From Streptomyces sp. NBC_01231 (GTDB taxonomy: Bacteria; Actinomycetota; Actinomycetes; Streptomycetales; Streptomycetaceae), in the NCBI GenBank assembly GCA_035999765.1, contig CP108521.1, positions 434,001 through 498,000 on the forward strand: a DNA stretch of 64,000 nt, in the 5' to 3' direction. How positions within the stretch are numbered: position 1 is the stretch's first letter; each line of letters begins with the position of its first letter. The notes under the pieces were generated by a model, which was not told where the DNA came from, did no database searches, and worked only from the letters and a program-made list of their open reading frames with translations. A program made the position numbers and the translations under genes. This document shows positions 39,780 through 48,508 of this stretch, in pieces.

Positions 39780-40826
39780 AGAGACGGGATGGCGAGGGCG
39801 CCGATGTCGACCGCGTCGTAGCCGAGAGCGTCCACCAGGCCGCCGCCTGCTACCGAGACCGCCACAGCGTCTCGCGCAAGAAGTCCGACCCCGATGACGC
39901 CCTGGTCCTGGCCAACATCCTGCGAACCGACAGGCACTCCCACCGGCCCCTGCCCAAGGACACTGACCTGGCCCGCGCCATCGCCGTCCGGGCCCGTGCC
40001 CAGCAGGACGTCACCTGGAACCGGCAGCAGATCTCCACCCAACCCCGGTCCCGGTTGCGGGACTACTACCCGTCCGCCCTGGACGCCTTCGCCACCTGCC
40101 AGAACGGCCAGTGCCGCCCCGAGGCCCGCGAACTGCTCAGGATCGCCCTCACCCCGGCCAAGGCAGCGCGGCTGAGCCGCACCCAGCTTGCAGGCCGCGC
40201 TCAAGCGCGCCGGCCGCAAGGGGGGCATCGAAACAGAGGCCGACCGGATCCGCGAGGACTTCCGGGCCGCGTGGCCCACCAGCCACCACTGGTCGAGGAC
40301 GCGCTCGCCAAGCAGATACTCACCCTCCTGGTCCAGCTGGGGGCCGCGTGCACCACGGCCGACGACCTCGCCATGGCGGTGGAGGAGGCTTTCCCTCAGC
40401 ACCCCGACGCTGACGTGCTCCTCAGCTTCCCCGGGCTCGGCGTCCAGCTCGACGCCCGGGTGCTGGTCGGGATCGGGGACGATCGCCGGCGGTTCGCCGA
40501 TGCCCGCGGTCTGAAGGCGTACGCCGGCTCCTCGCCCATCACCCGGGCCTCGGGCCTCGGGCAAGAAGTCGAGCATCACCCGGCGGCGGGTGAAGAACGA
40601 CCGCCTCAACCATGCCGGTTACCTGTGGGGGTTCGCGGCTCCGAACGGACCAGCCGGGGGCCAAGGCCCACTACCGCCGCCGACGCGACCACCACGGCGA
40701 CTGGCACGCGGCCGTCTGCGCAACCCTTTCAACCAGATGTTCGGCCAGCTCTACCGCTGCCTGAAGGAGCACGAGCTGTTCGACGAACAGACGGCGTTCC
40801 CCGCCCCAATGGCCGCTGCGGCTTGA
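39780..40826 (+). pseudogene. IS110-type transposase, multiply frameshifted
   Basis: SVSRKKSDPDDALVLANILR, TDRHSHRPLPKDTDLARAIA, LLRIALTPAKAARLSRTQL, DALAKQILTLLVQLGAACTT, DADVLLSFPGLGVQLDARVL, RFADARGLKAYAGSSPITRA and KNDRLNHAGYLWGFAA follow the IS110 order: DEDD N-domain, then the Transposase_20 domain with its Ser region. At least three frame changes (near 40190, 40270 and 40560) and a missing N-terminus make it inactive. Confidence 0.85.
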
Positions 40827-41006
40827 CTCTTGGATTCGTGAGGTGTCTCCGGGTTATGAGCCCAGCGAGCTACCGAGCTGCTCCACTCCGCGTCGGCACC
40901 CACACCGTACCGACACGAAGCGCGACGCGTGCAGCCTCATACCGGGCTCCTGCAACTGCTGGGCCACCGGCGCCAACCCAGCACACGGATGTTGGCAGTT
41001 GCTCGG

Positions 41007-41555
41007 CTACCAGCTGTGGGCCACGTCCACCACCAGCCGGTCGGGCAGCACCATCACCCGGAACGGCAGCCTGGCCCGGACACCGAGTCCGATGTGGGTC
41101 CCTCCGTCGTAGTAGCCGCCGAACTTCGCGTCCCGGAAGGTCCCGTAGCTGCCGAAATCGAGTCCCGGCAGCGGATCCGCGAGCCCAACGTGGTACAGCG
41201 AGTCGTCGACCGGCGCGGTGAACTCGATCTCGATGACCGCCCCTCCGGCGACCGGGATACCGGTCTGGGACGGGGGATGGGCGAAACTGGGGACGTACTG
41301 AACCCAGTACAGGGCCGGGTCCGCCGTCGTCATGCCCGGGATATCGATAACCATCCGGTCGTAGCAGGCGTGCCGGCCGGTCCTGACATCCGTCAGGGAA
41401 CCAGTCATCGCCATCGATCCCGGCGCGGCCTTCGCCATACTCCCCCAGCCTGTCTCGCAAGCTGTGGTCTGCGGCGCGGCAGCGGCAGTCGATGCCGTGC
41501 CTGCTCCCGTCAGTACCAGTGCCAGCGCTGCCAGAGCCGTTGCCCAGCGTCTCAT
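41007..41555 (-). CDS. Secreted AMIN-like domain protein
   Basis: 182 residues from ATG 41555 with AAGGGGG upstream. Signal peptide RRWATALAALALVLTGAGTA to AAA. Mature part: ACETGWGSMAKAAPGSMAMT, VRTGRHACYDRMVIDIPGM, GIPVAGGAVIEIEFTAPV, FGGYYDGGTHIGLGVRARLP and a final DRLVVDVAHSW. This is the AMIN-like beta-sandwich common in Streptomyces exported proteins, with one Cys pair. Possibly binds cell wall; function unproven. A perfect palindrome, ACCTTGCAAGGT (41664-41675), lies upstream. Confidence 0.8.
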   Translation of the reverse strand: MRRWATALAALALVLTGAGTASTAAAAPQTTACETGWGSMAKAAPGSMAMTGSLTDVRTGRHACYDRMVIDIPGMTTADPALYWVQYVPSFAHPPSQTGIPVAGGAVIEIEFTAPVDDSLYHVGLADPLPGLDFGSYGTFRDAKFGGYYDGGTHIGLGVRARLPFRVMVLPDRLVVDVAHSW

Positions 41556-41594
41556 CGGCGAGCAACCCCCTTCCGCTTCCTGTGAATTGCGCAT

Positions 41595-42389
41595 CTACGC
41601 CATGTGAGACAAAGAGGAAAGCGAAATGGTTGGAGGCGATGACGGTCACGTTTCGGACATTAAACCTTGCAAGGTGCAAGTGACACCAGTGCTTATCGAA
41701 GACTTCAGAGGCTGGGCGGGCACCTTGATGTGCACCCCGGTAACCCCGTGTTGGTGACGGGGCCCCCGGCGCAGGACTCACCGACCGACCTGATTACCGC
41801 CCTTGCTCGGGCCCTCAGGAGAAATGGCAGCGGCACTACCCCCTCTTCCGAGGGTGCTGTTGGTCCTGGGCGGCACCGGCACCGCCGGGATCGAAACCGC
41901 ATCAAGGCCCTGCACTCTGCCGCCTGTGACCTGGTCGGGTATCCAGTCCAGCGCCAGCCCACAGGTCGCCGCGGTGGCGGCCGTCCCGGAGGAAGGCGAG
42001 CGCCGTCTCGGGTCACCGTCAGCCCGTGTCCGACCCACAGTCGCACGGCGGTCGGGTCGGACACCGTTTCGGGCGGCCGCTGCTCCCGCAGCTCCGGCCA
42101 CTCACGGCGACGGTCGGCCCAGCTGCACTGGGCGCAGCAGCCGGCCCCGACCAGAGCACGGACCACGATGACTCGACCATGGACACGATGCGACAGCACC
42201 GCCCCCGACCCAGCCGACATCCCCCCGACAAACACCCGCCCACTCCCGCGCGCAGTCGCACACTCGCAGGTCACCACGGCTGGCCGTGGTCGCAAGCCCT
42301 ACATCCCCTCTGCGCCATCCACCCACGCCCCGGCACTTGCGTCGTTCCCCGAGGAGCTGTGGTTCGGCGCGGCTACAACTACGACCTTG
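41595..42389. other. Stretch without a recognisable gene
   Basis: Apart from the ACCTTGCAAGGT palindrome at 41664-41675, which could be an operator of the AMIN-like gene, I see no supported feature. Open frames on both strands lack motifs and starts and probably contain eroded remnants. Confidence 0.4.
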
Positions 42390-42572
42390 ACCCAGACAAC
42401 CACGGGGCTGACCTTTTCGTGCTTTCAGGGTGACTTGGAAAAGGGTTTCGAGGCGATACCGCGCGGGCTCCAGGGCGAGGCCATTCCCAAGTACACCCTC
42501 ACCGCAGGGGGCGGCTATTTCTCCGTACCGCCACCCGGCGACTCCTGGCTCGAAGCACTGGAAATGGCCTGA
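42390..42572 (+). pseudogene. Possible Dyp-type peroxidase C-terminal fragment
   Basis: GLTFSCFQGDLEKGFEAIPR, GLQGEAIPKYTLTAGGGYFS and VPPPGDSW end at a stop. The GLxFxCFQxDLExxFExIQ...GGGYFxVPP order is that of the last beta-sheet of Dyp-type peroxidases. Heme-binding parts are absent. Confidence 0.5.
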
Positions 42573-42584
42573 TCCCGAAGCTGC

Positions 42585-42895
42585 CCCCCCTTCTAGCGTG
42601 TGCGCCAGAAATTCGAAAGTCACGTCCGCTGAGGTAGCCGTCCAGCACTTTTCCCAGGCGCTTACGGCGCGCCAAGGTGGTCTCGGGGCGGCATTCCACG
42701 AGCACCGTGAACGCCTCGCGCGGGGCGAAGTCGAACACCCGGGCCGCCAGTCGCGGGTCGACGCCTCGGACGACAACCCGTGTGATCCCGGAGAGCGCAT
42801 AGCAGTCGGCGACTACGACTCTGCCGCCGTCGATGTGCGGCACGATCGCGGTCTCGCACCGGTGCGCCAGGTCCACAGCTTCGGCGAAGAGCATT
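42585..42895 (-). pseudogene. Thymidylate-kinase-like P-loop kinase fragment
   Basis: On the - strand MLFAEAVDLAHRCETAIVPH, IDGGRVVVADCYALSGITRV, VVRGVDPRLAARVFDFAPRE, FTVLVECRPETTLARRKRLG. This matches the middle of dTMP-kinase-type proteins (the DRY motif is DCY here). The P-loop part is missing upstream. Confidence 0.55.
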
Positions 42896-42976
42896 GAGTG
42901 GGGGCCGAGTTGGCCGTCCCTCTTCCAATCTGGACGAGGCGGGCGGATTGAGGACGACCGGCCCGCGCCGGTCCCC

Positions 42977-43018
42977 GGCTCCCGGCTCCCGGCTCCCGGC
43001 TCCCGGCTCCCGGCTCCC
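42977..43018 (+). repeat. Six tandem 7-bp repeats
   Basis: GGCTCCC is repeated six times head to tail, followed by a partial unit. It is a simple repeat about 180 bases upstream of the secreted peptide gene at 43200. Confidence 0.9.
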
Positions 43019-43199
43019 GGAGCGGACCGCCCCGCCATCGACTTCCGAAGCATTCCCAAAAAGGTTGCATATATGAATTACAGCTAATTAAGCGGGTGAG
43101 TGTCTGGAATAGCCGATTAAGGAAGACATCTGCTATATCTGTAACCAGTCGGGCACGATCCGTAAGGATGGTCGTGTCTGTAAGGAAATCGGAGACGTG

Positions 43200-43445
43200 A
43201 TGCACAAGTTCAAGAAGGCTGCGGCCGTAGCGGCGATGGTCGGCGGCCTCGGTCTCGTCGGCGGCGGAGTTGCCAGCGCCAATGGCGGCCACGACTACGA
43301 CGACCCGTCCGGCTTCGCCGTCGACAACCTGCAGATCGTGAACTGTGAGCAGGACTTCGACGGCGGCGCCGCCTTCGCCGTCGTCGGCTCGGTCACCGGT
43401 GACACGAACCAGAACATCGGCAACTTCTGCCCGGTAATCGGCTGA
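43200..43445 (+). CDS. Small secreted two-cysteine peptide, copy 2
   Basis: 81 residues; GGAGACG precedes the ATG (a GTG one codon earlier is possible). The signal peptide is identical to copy 1 up to residue 20, cleaved near ASAN. The mature peptide of about 54 residues starts Gly/His/Asp-rich and then repeats the copy 1 core: NLQIVNCEQDFDG, GSVTGDTNQNIGNFCPVIG. An AT-rich stretch at 43060-43150 probably carries its promoter. Function unknown; the matched Cys spacing suggests one disulfide. Confidence 0.82.
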   Translation: MHKFKKAAAVAAMVGGLGLVGGGVASANGGHDYDDPSGFAVDNLQIVNCEQDFDGGAAFAVVGSVTGDTNQNIGNFCPVIG

Positions 43446-43464
43446 TTCCCAGGACTGGACAGGT

Positions 43465-43491
43465 GGGTCTCGCACCTCACGTGCGGGACCC
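43465..43491 (+). terminator. Hairpin after secreted peptide copy 2
   Basis: GGGTCTCGCAC (43465-43475) and GTGCGGGACCC (43481-43491) pair with one mismatch around a five-base loop, 19 bases after the stop. Confidence 0.65.
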
Positions 43492-43508
43492 GCTCCTTAC
43501 CTGTGTGA

Positions 43509-43740
43509 TGAGGCGGACGGACCGCTTGTAGCAGATGGCTGCGGCGAGGCAGGAAGGCCAGGCAGTTGCGGGGTGAGCGCGTCGGAGTGCGCATCGCCCA
43601 CAAGGCGTCGAGTGCAGCGAACGACTTGGACGCCGACGTGTCCGACTCAATCCCCACTACGAACGCAATCCTCGCAACCACCTTGCCTTCCTCGGCCTCG
43701 CCGCAGCCATCTGCTGCTACAGGCGGTCCGTCCGCCTCCC
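43509..43740. mobile_element. Inverted pair of IS5-type transposase ends
   Basis: The - strand at about 43556-43509 and the + strand at about 43686-43735 both read CCTCGCCGCAGCCATCTGCT and then the same CGGTCCGTCCGCCT, encoding the LAFLxLAAAIC...SVRL end of an IS5-type transposase. Two 3' ends of one element thus face each other inward-out, with about 130 bp of further degenerate transposase sequence between. Product of a rearrangement. Confidence 0.55.
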
Positions 43741-43789
43741 GAACAGGACACCCTGAAGAACTCTTCAACCCCCATCGATCCAAGCGATG

Positions 43790-43935
43790 CCACCCGGCCG
43801 GCGGTGGAGGCGACCGGGCCGCGGGCGAGCGGCCGGCACATTTCGTCGCCTTCGACCTGCTGCGTGCCTGTCGACCACCGACCCGGCCACCATGCGCGAC
43901 TGGCTGACCTGGACAGCGGTCGGCGACTCCTGGCC
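43790..43935 (+). pseudogene. ATP-dependent DNA ligase fragment
   Basis: ERPAHFVAFDLL, then in another frame LSTTDPATMRDWLTWTAVG. Same protein region as the fragment at 22026-22235 but with a deletion between the two blocks. It lies about 350 bases downstream of peptide copy 2. Confidence 0.6.
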
Positions 43936-44221
43936 CCGGCCCGCCGCACCGTCGGCGGCACCGTCCGGCGCGCAATACCGGCGAGCGCTCCCCGGGCCCC
44001 GGCAGCGTCCGCGCCGCCCACCCCGCCCCTCCCACTCCTCACCTCCAACGCGAGCATGGGCAAAGCGGACGGGAATGTCAGAGTCCCGACCACTCCCATG
44101 GGGTCGGGGGTGACCTGTACAGATAGGTGGGCGGCGAGGCTCGCGCAAGAGAAGTCGCAGGGGTTGGCGCAGGAGATGTTGCCGCGCGGCAGACCAGAGC
44201 GCGGTTCGAACAGCAGTACCT

Positions 44222-44500
44222 TTGCCCCGTGGCAGCTTCGTACGGCTTCCCCCAGACCTGAGCGACGCTCAGGACGAACTCCGTCAGGTCCGCACTGATC
44301 TGCAGACGCTCTACCGTCGGGTGCTGTGGTCGACCGAACCGCTGGACGCGTGGGAGACGCACGGGAACGCCTGGCGCAAGGCGTTTCACCCCGCCTCCCC
44401 CGGCTGGGACCCCCAGGACGCCGCGGAGATCGCCCGGCTGCGGGCCCGGCAAGTCGAACTCGCCGCGGAGACAGGTCCTGCGCGCCGCCTTCCCGGACGA
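44222..44500 (+). pseudogene. Actinobacterial hypothetical, N-terminal part
   Basis: DLSDAQDELRQVRTDLQTLY, RRVLWSTEPLDAWETHGNAW and RKAFHPASPGWDPQDAAEIA, RLRARQVELAAE. I recall this pattern as a frequent small Streptomyces protein of unknown role, often near mobile elements. The usual C-terminus (THAFW-like) is replaced by IS30 sequence, so it is truncated. Confidence 0.45.
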
Positions 44501-44990
44501 TCACGGACCGCCACCTGGCGCACGAGACCATCTTCCAGGCGATCTACCTGCCGCGCCGCGGCGGCCTGGGACGCAACCCGGTGTGCTGCGATCCGGCCGC
44601 CGCGCCCGGCGCCACCGTCGCCGCGTTGATGAGCGAGTCACCCGCTTCATCGACCCAGGCACCCTGATCGACCAGCGCCCGGCCGAAGCCACGGGACCGC
44701 CAGACCGCCGGTCATTGGAGGGCGCCCTCACAGTCGGCCAGGGCAACAGATCGGCCATCAGCCCCTGGTCAACCGCACCACCCGCTACGTCAAGCTCCCG
44801 CACCTGCCCGACGGTCGGGGAGCCGAGCACGTCCGCGACGCCCTCCTGCACGCCTTCGCCGAACCCCACGCCGAGCCCACCCGCTCACTGACCTGGGATC
44901 AGGAGAGCGCAATGGGCCGACATACGAGTTCACCCGCGCCACCGACATCCCGATCTGTTTCTGCGAGCCGGCCAGCCCCTGGCAGCGCGG
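44500..44990 (+). pseudogene. IS30-type transposase, degenerate
   Basis: HLAHETIFQAIYLPRRGG, then TRFIDPGTLIDQRPAEA, RRSLEGALTVGQGNRSAI and ending FCEPASPWQRG in changing frames. This is the order of the IS30 integrase core (HETIYQ, DLIVGKGNRSAI, ASPWQRG), with several indels. Confidence 0.75.
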
Positions 44991-45215
44991 CTCGCGCCGA
45001 GCTCTTCACTGAGCTCGGCGCCACACTGGAGTGATCACGTGTTGCGACGCTCGCTGGAATCCGCTCGACTCCAACTGCCCCCGCTTCATGGATGATTCGT
45101 CAAGATCAGGCGTCGCGAGGTGGCTCCGAAAGGCGGCTTGATCTGAGACCACCAGGGTGGGGGCGGTCGTTCCCGTCTGACCCTCCGCCAGGACGTCGGG
45201 CCGGACCGCTTCGTG

Positions 45216-46049
45216 TCATCGTGCGTCGTTGAGGATCTCCTGGATACGTGTCGCGTAGGCCCGGGGGTGGGTGGTGTTTCCGTTGTGGCCACCGGGCAGC
45301 TCCTGCAGTTCGCGGTCGAGCAGCGCGGCCAGGGCTGTTGCGCACTGGTAGTCGAAGACGGTCCGCGGGGTGGCACGCCCGACGGCGGGCACGATGCGTG
45401 TGCTGAGGCCCTTCAGGTCGGAGGTGTCGAGGGTGTCGTGGACGACCGCGGTGAAGTCGTGCCGTATGAAGTAGTCGAAATTGGCGGCGCGTTGGGCGTT
45501 CATCGGCTGGGGCCTCAGATCGGGTTCGGCGTCTGTGGCGGCGGCGTCGATGCCGAGCGTTCTGACGATCTCCGGGAGGGCGGCGCCGAGGCCCTGATGG
45601 AGGTAGAGGCCCTGAATGGCAGCGAGTTCGTGCTCGTGGCGGGTGCGTTCGATGTCGGGCAGCAGGCGAGGGGCAACGGGCTCGTGGGCGATGAGGGTAC
45701 CGATCTGTCCGGGGTGCCGCAGCGCGGCGTGCATGCCGATGACGGCTCCGAGACTGCAGCCGAGCATGAGGGCGGGGGCGTCCGTGAGATGCGCGAGGAG
45801 GCGGTGGACGTCGTCGGCGTGCTCGGCCAGAGTGGCGCCCTTGTCGGCGGTGCGGAGCCGGCTGCGGGACAGGCCGCGGCGATCGTAGGTGACGACGGTG
45901 TAGGTGTCGGTGAGGTGGGCGACGAGGTCGGCGGAGCGGTCAGCGTCGCCCTCACCGCTCTGCGAGATCAGCAGCAGTGGGCCGGTGCCGCGGATCTGGT
46001 AGTGCAGGACGGTGCCGGGAACGGTGAGTGCGCCGGTGCGCTTGGACAT
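45216..46049 (-). CDS. Alpha/beta hydrolase
   Basis: 277 residues from ATG 46049. GTVLHYQIRGTGPLLLISQS, YTVVTYDRRGLSRSRL, nucleophile LGCSLGAVIGMHAAL, LPGGHNGNTTHP with the catalytic His. Typical proline iminopeptidase/esterase-like member with a LAHEPVAPRLLP cap start. Divergent from the MarR regulator at 46160, with operator-like repeats between. Confidence 0.85.
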   Translation of the reverse strand: MSKRTGALTVPGTVLHYQIRGTGPLLLISQSGEGDADRSADLVAHLTDTYTVVTYDRRGLSRSRLRTADKGATLAEHADDVHRLLAHLTDAPALMLGCSLGAVIGMHAALRHPGQIGTLIAHEPVAPRLLPDIERTRHEHELAAIQGLYLHQGLGAALPEIVRTLGIDAAATDAEPDLRPQPMNAQRAANFDYFIRHDFTAVVHDTLDTSDLKGLSTRIVPAVGRATPRTVFDYQCATALAALLDRELQELPGGHNGNTTHPRAYATRIQEILNDAR

Positions 46050-46104
46050 GCGGTCCCCCTTTGTGTGCGACGGGCCTTCCGTCGCAGCCTCGACCACCAT
46101 ATTC

Positions 46105-46155
46105 CATCGAACTCGATACATCAATCTCGATGAATCTAGTTCGATGTATATTGGT
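46105..46155. promoter_or_regulatory. MarR operator candidate
   Basis: CATCGAACT (46105-46113) and AGTTCGATG (46138-46146) are perfect inverted arms, and CTCGATACAT, CTCGATGAAT and TTCGATGTAT recur at 16-17 bp steps in between. The AT-rich block lies between the divergent hydrolase and MarR genes and directly before the MarR start. Confidence 0.6.
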
Positions 46156-46159
46156 CGGT

Positions 46160-46615
46160 GTGAACGGAGTCGAGCTGTTCCTGCTGGGACGCACCCTGAT
46201 GAAGATCGGCGAGGAGGCCCTGCCGGACCCCCCGGGCGGCACCGGCCGCTATGCCGGGAGCACGCTGCTGGTGCTGATCGTGGCCAGCGACATCGCTGCC
46301 CATCCCGACACGGCCGTCGGTGAGATCGCCGCCCGCACCGGCCTGCCGCAGAGCCAGGTGTCCGCGGCAGTCGCCCGGCTGAAGGAGGCCGGATCGGTCC
46401 AGACGGCGCCCGATCCCGCCGACCGGCGGAGGGTGCTGGTACGCCAGGCCGCCGAGGTGTCCGAGCGAGTGACCCGGGTCCGCGCGACAGGCATCGAGGA
46501 TGCGCTCGCCGCAGCGGTTGGATCCGACGACCCGCAGCGGCTGAGGGAAGTCTGCGAAGCGTTGGACGTACTCGCCCGCAACCTCATGCCGGCGGTCCGG
46601 GAGCCGCGCCCGTAA
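46160..46615 (+). CDS. MarR-like winged-helix regulator
   Basis: 151 residues from GTG 46160 (an ATG at 46130 lies inside the operator block and is less likely). GVELFLLGRTLMKIGEEALP, STLLVLIVASDIAAHPDTAV, GEIAARTGLPQSQVSAAVAR with LKEAGSVQTAPDPADRRRVL is the winged HTH; the second half is helical. Likely represses itself and the divergent alpha/beta hydrolase. Confidence 0.8.
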   Translation: MNGVELFLLGRTLMKIGEEALPDPPGGTGRYAGSTLLVLIVASDIAAHPDTAVGEIAARTGLPQSQVSAAVARLKEAGSVQTAPDPADRRRVLVRQAAEVSERVTRVRATGIEDALAAAVGSDDPQRLREVCEALDVLARNLMPAVREPRP

Positions 46616-46751
46616 CCGAGTGCGGCCCGGCGGCGTGCGGACGCTGCATGGCCACCCGAGCTGTTGATCAGTTCCGGCGGTCGCTTCTGACCACGCCGAG
46701 GAGTGCAGAGATCGTTCGGCTGTCGGAGCGGGGCCGGGTCATTTCGTCCCG

Positions 46752-47279
46752 TCAGGCTTTGTTCGCCCTGGTGCGGGCCAGGCGGTAGGACTCGGTGCCG
46801 GTCTCGATGAGAGTGGCGTTGAAGGTGAGCCGGTCCACGACGGCCGCGCAGAGCCGGGGGTCGGTGATGGTCTTGATCCAGCCGGTGAACGCCTCGTTGG
46901 CGATCCAGTCGCAGGCGGCGAGGGAGTGGATGACAGCAGGGTCGACGTTCGGGTTGGCGCGGTAGTCGAAGTCGCGCAGGGACTTCTCCCGCGAGAAGTG
47001 GGTGGCTCGGATGCGGCGTTCGGCCCGGCGGCGGTCGCAGTCCTCGCACTCGGCCATCAGCAGCTCGGCGAGAAACCCGGCGTAGGAGAGCCCTTCGCGT
47101 TCGGCACGGACGATGGTGTCGGCGGCCTGGGCCCGCTTGGTTCCCAGTGCTGAGGCGGCAGGCGGAGCGGCTCTCGTTCTCCCGAGCATCTTCAGTTGTG
47201 GGATCTCATCCCGTGGCCAAATCTCACGGACGATGGCCACTCGGTGGCCAATCGGCCACGGAGCAGAGATGTGCCGCAT
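46752..47279 (-). pseudogene. istB: IS21 helper IstB with internal deletion
   Basis: The N-terminal part reads AAPPAASALGTKRAQAADTI, SYAGFLAELLMAECEDCDRR, RIRATHFSREKSLRDFDYRA, which is IstB up to just before the Walker A loop. It then joins in frame to VVDRLTFNATLIETGTESYR and LARTRANKA, the IstB C-terminus. The ATPase core is removed but the frame is kept. Inactive as a helper. Confidence 0.7.
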
Positions 47280-47329
47280 TTCGCCCCGGAGGGCGGCAGT
47301 GGTGCTGTCCTCCGGGGCTCGGACGGAAA

Positions 47330-48391
47330 TCAGCGGCGGGGTTCGATCTTCAGGTCGCCGCGGGTCAACGCGCGGCCCCTGTCGCTGGCGAGGAAGTCGT
47401 GCGGGAAACCCAGCCCGATCGCGCTGACCTCTTCGAGGCGGGCCAGTTGGGAGGCGGTGAAATCGACCTCCAGGGCGCCCAGGTTGTCCGTCAGCTGCGC
47501 CGGGGTGCGCGCGCCGATGATCGGTGCCGTCACGCCCGGGTTCTGCAGGAGCCAGGCCAGCCCGACCTGGCCGGGGGCGCGGCCCATCTCCGTGGCGACC
47601 TCCTTCACGACGTCCGCGATGGCGAGGTTGCGTTCGGTGAGCGCGCCGTTGGCGATGTTGAAGCCCTTGCGGGTGCCGTCGTCGCCGACCTTCGTCGCGG
47701 TCAGGTCGTCGCGGCTGTACTTGCCGGTGAGCACCCCGCCGGCCAGTGGTGAAAACGGGACCATCCCCAGTCCCATCTCGCGGGCCATGGGGATCAGGTC
47801 ACGTTCCCCGGTACGCTCGATCAGGTTGTATTCGGTCTGCAGCGCGATGAGCGGTGACCAGCCTCGCAGGTCGGCGATAGTCTGCATACGCGACACCTGC
47901 CAGGCCGGGGTATTGCAGATCCCCACGTACAAGACCTTGCCCTGCCGGACCAGATCGTCCATGCCACGCAGGATCTCCTCGACTGGCGTCGTGAAATCCC
48001 ACAGGTGCAGGTAGAGCAGATCGATGTAGTCCGTGTTCATCTGTCGCAGACTGGCTTCCACCGACGCGAACAGGCTCTTGCGGTGAGGGCCCCCGGAATT
48101 CGGATCGCCGGGTCGGCGTAGCGTCGTGTATTTCGTTGCCAGCACCAGGTTTTCGCGGGTGTCGCGGGTGAATTCGCCCAGCAGGCGCTCGGAGCTGCCA
48201 TTGGTGTAGGTGCTGGCGGTGTCGATGAAGTTGCCGCCGCGCTCGACGTAGAGGTCGAACAGCTTGCGCGCATCGTCCTGCTCGGCGCCCCAGCCCCACT
48301 CTGTACCGAAGGTCGCCGCGCCCAGCGCCAGCGGTGAGACCCGCAGCCCGGAGCGGCCCAGCAGCCGATAGGTGTCGAGGGTGAGCGACAT
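47330..48391 (-). CDS. Aldo/keto reductase
   Basis: 353 residues. LGRSGLRVSPLALGAATFGT, NFIDTASTYTNGSSERLLGE (Asp, Tyr), LVLATKYTTLRRPGDPNSGG (Lys), DYIDLLYLHLWDFTTPVEEI (His), MVPFSPLAGGVLTGKYSRDD. Similar to the YajO/IolS group acting on varied aldehydes and ketones. Divergent from an XRE regulator at 48509. Confidence 0.9.
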   Translation of the reverse strand: MSLTLDTYRLLGRSGLRVSPLALGAATFGTEWGWGAEQDDARKLFDLYVERGGNFIDTASTYTNGSSERLLGEFTRDTRENLVLATKYTTLRRPGDPNSGGPHRKSLFASVEASLRQMNTDYIDLLYLHLWDFTTPVEEILRGMDDLVRQGKVLYVGICNTPAWQVSRMQTIADLRGWSPLIALQTEYNLIERTGERDLIPMAREMGLGMVPFSPLAGGVLTGKYSRDDLTATKVGDDGTRKGFNIANGALTERNLAIADVVKEVATEMGRAPGQVGLAWLLQNPGVTAPIIGARTPAQLTDNLGALEVDFTASQLARLEEVSAIGLGFPHDFLASDRGRALTRGDLKIEPRR

Positions 48392-48403
48392 CGTGTCCTC
48401 CTG

Positions 48404-48471
48404 TGCTTGTTATCCGTTGCCGAAAACAAGCCTGTGACCGCCGCGAGCCGAGCATAAGGGAAGGAAATTCC
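48404..48471. promoter_or_regulatory. Inverted repeats between AKR and XRE genes
   Basis: GCTTGTT (48404-48410) with AACAAGC (48424-48430), and AGGAAATTCCT (48461-48471), a perfect 11-bp palindrome. Both lie in the 117-bp divergent promoter region and are candidates for binding by the XRE regulator. Confidence 0.5.
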
Positions 48472-48508
48472 TGGGAACGCCAGTCCTACCCTGGTTGTTG
48501 GATCGACC

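Noticed and set aside
42977..43018. CRISPR array
   Set aside because: Units are 7 bp with no spacers; a simple tandem repeat.
45213..46133. 306-codon + strand frame opposite the alpha/beta hydrolase
   Set aside because: Low-complexity Gly/Val/Asp translation; the - strand frame has a full hydrolase fold and catalytic residues.
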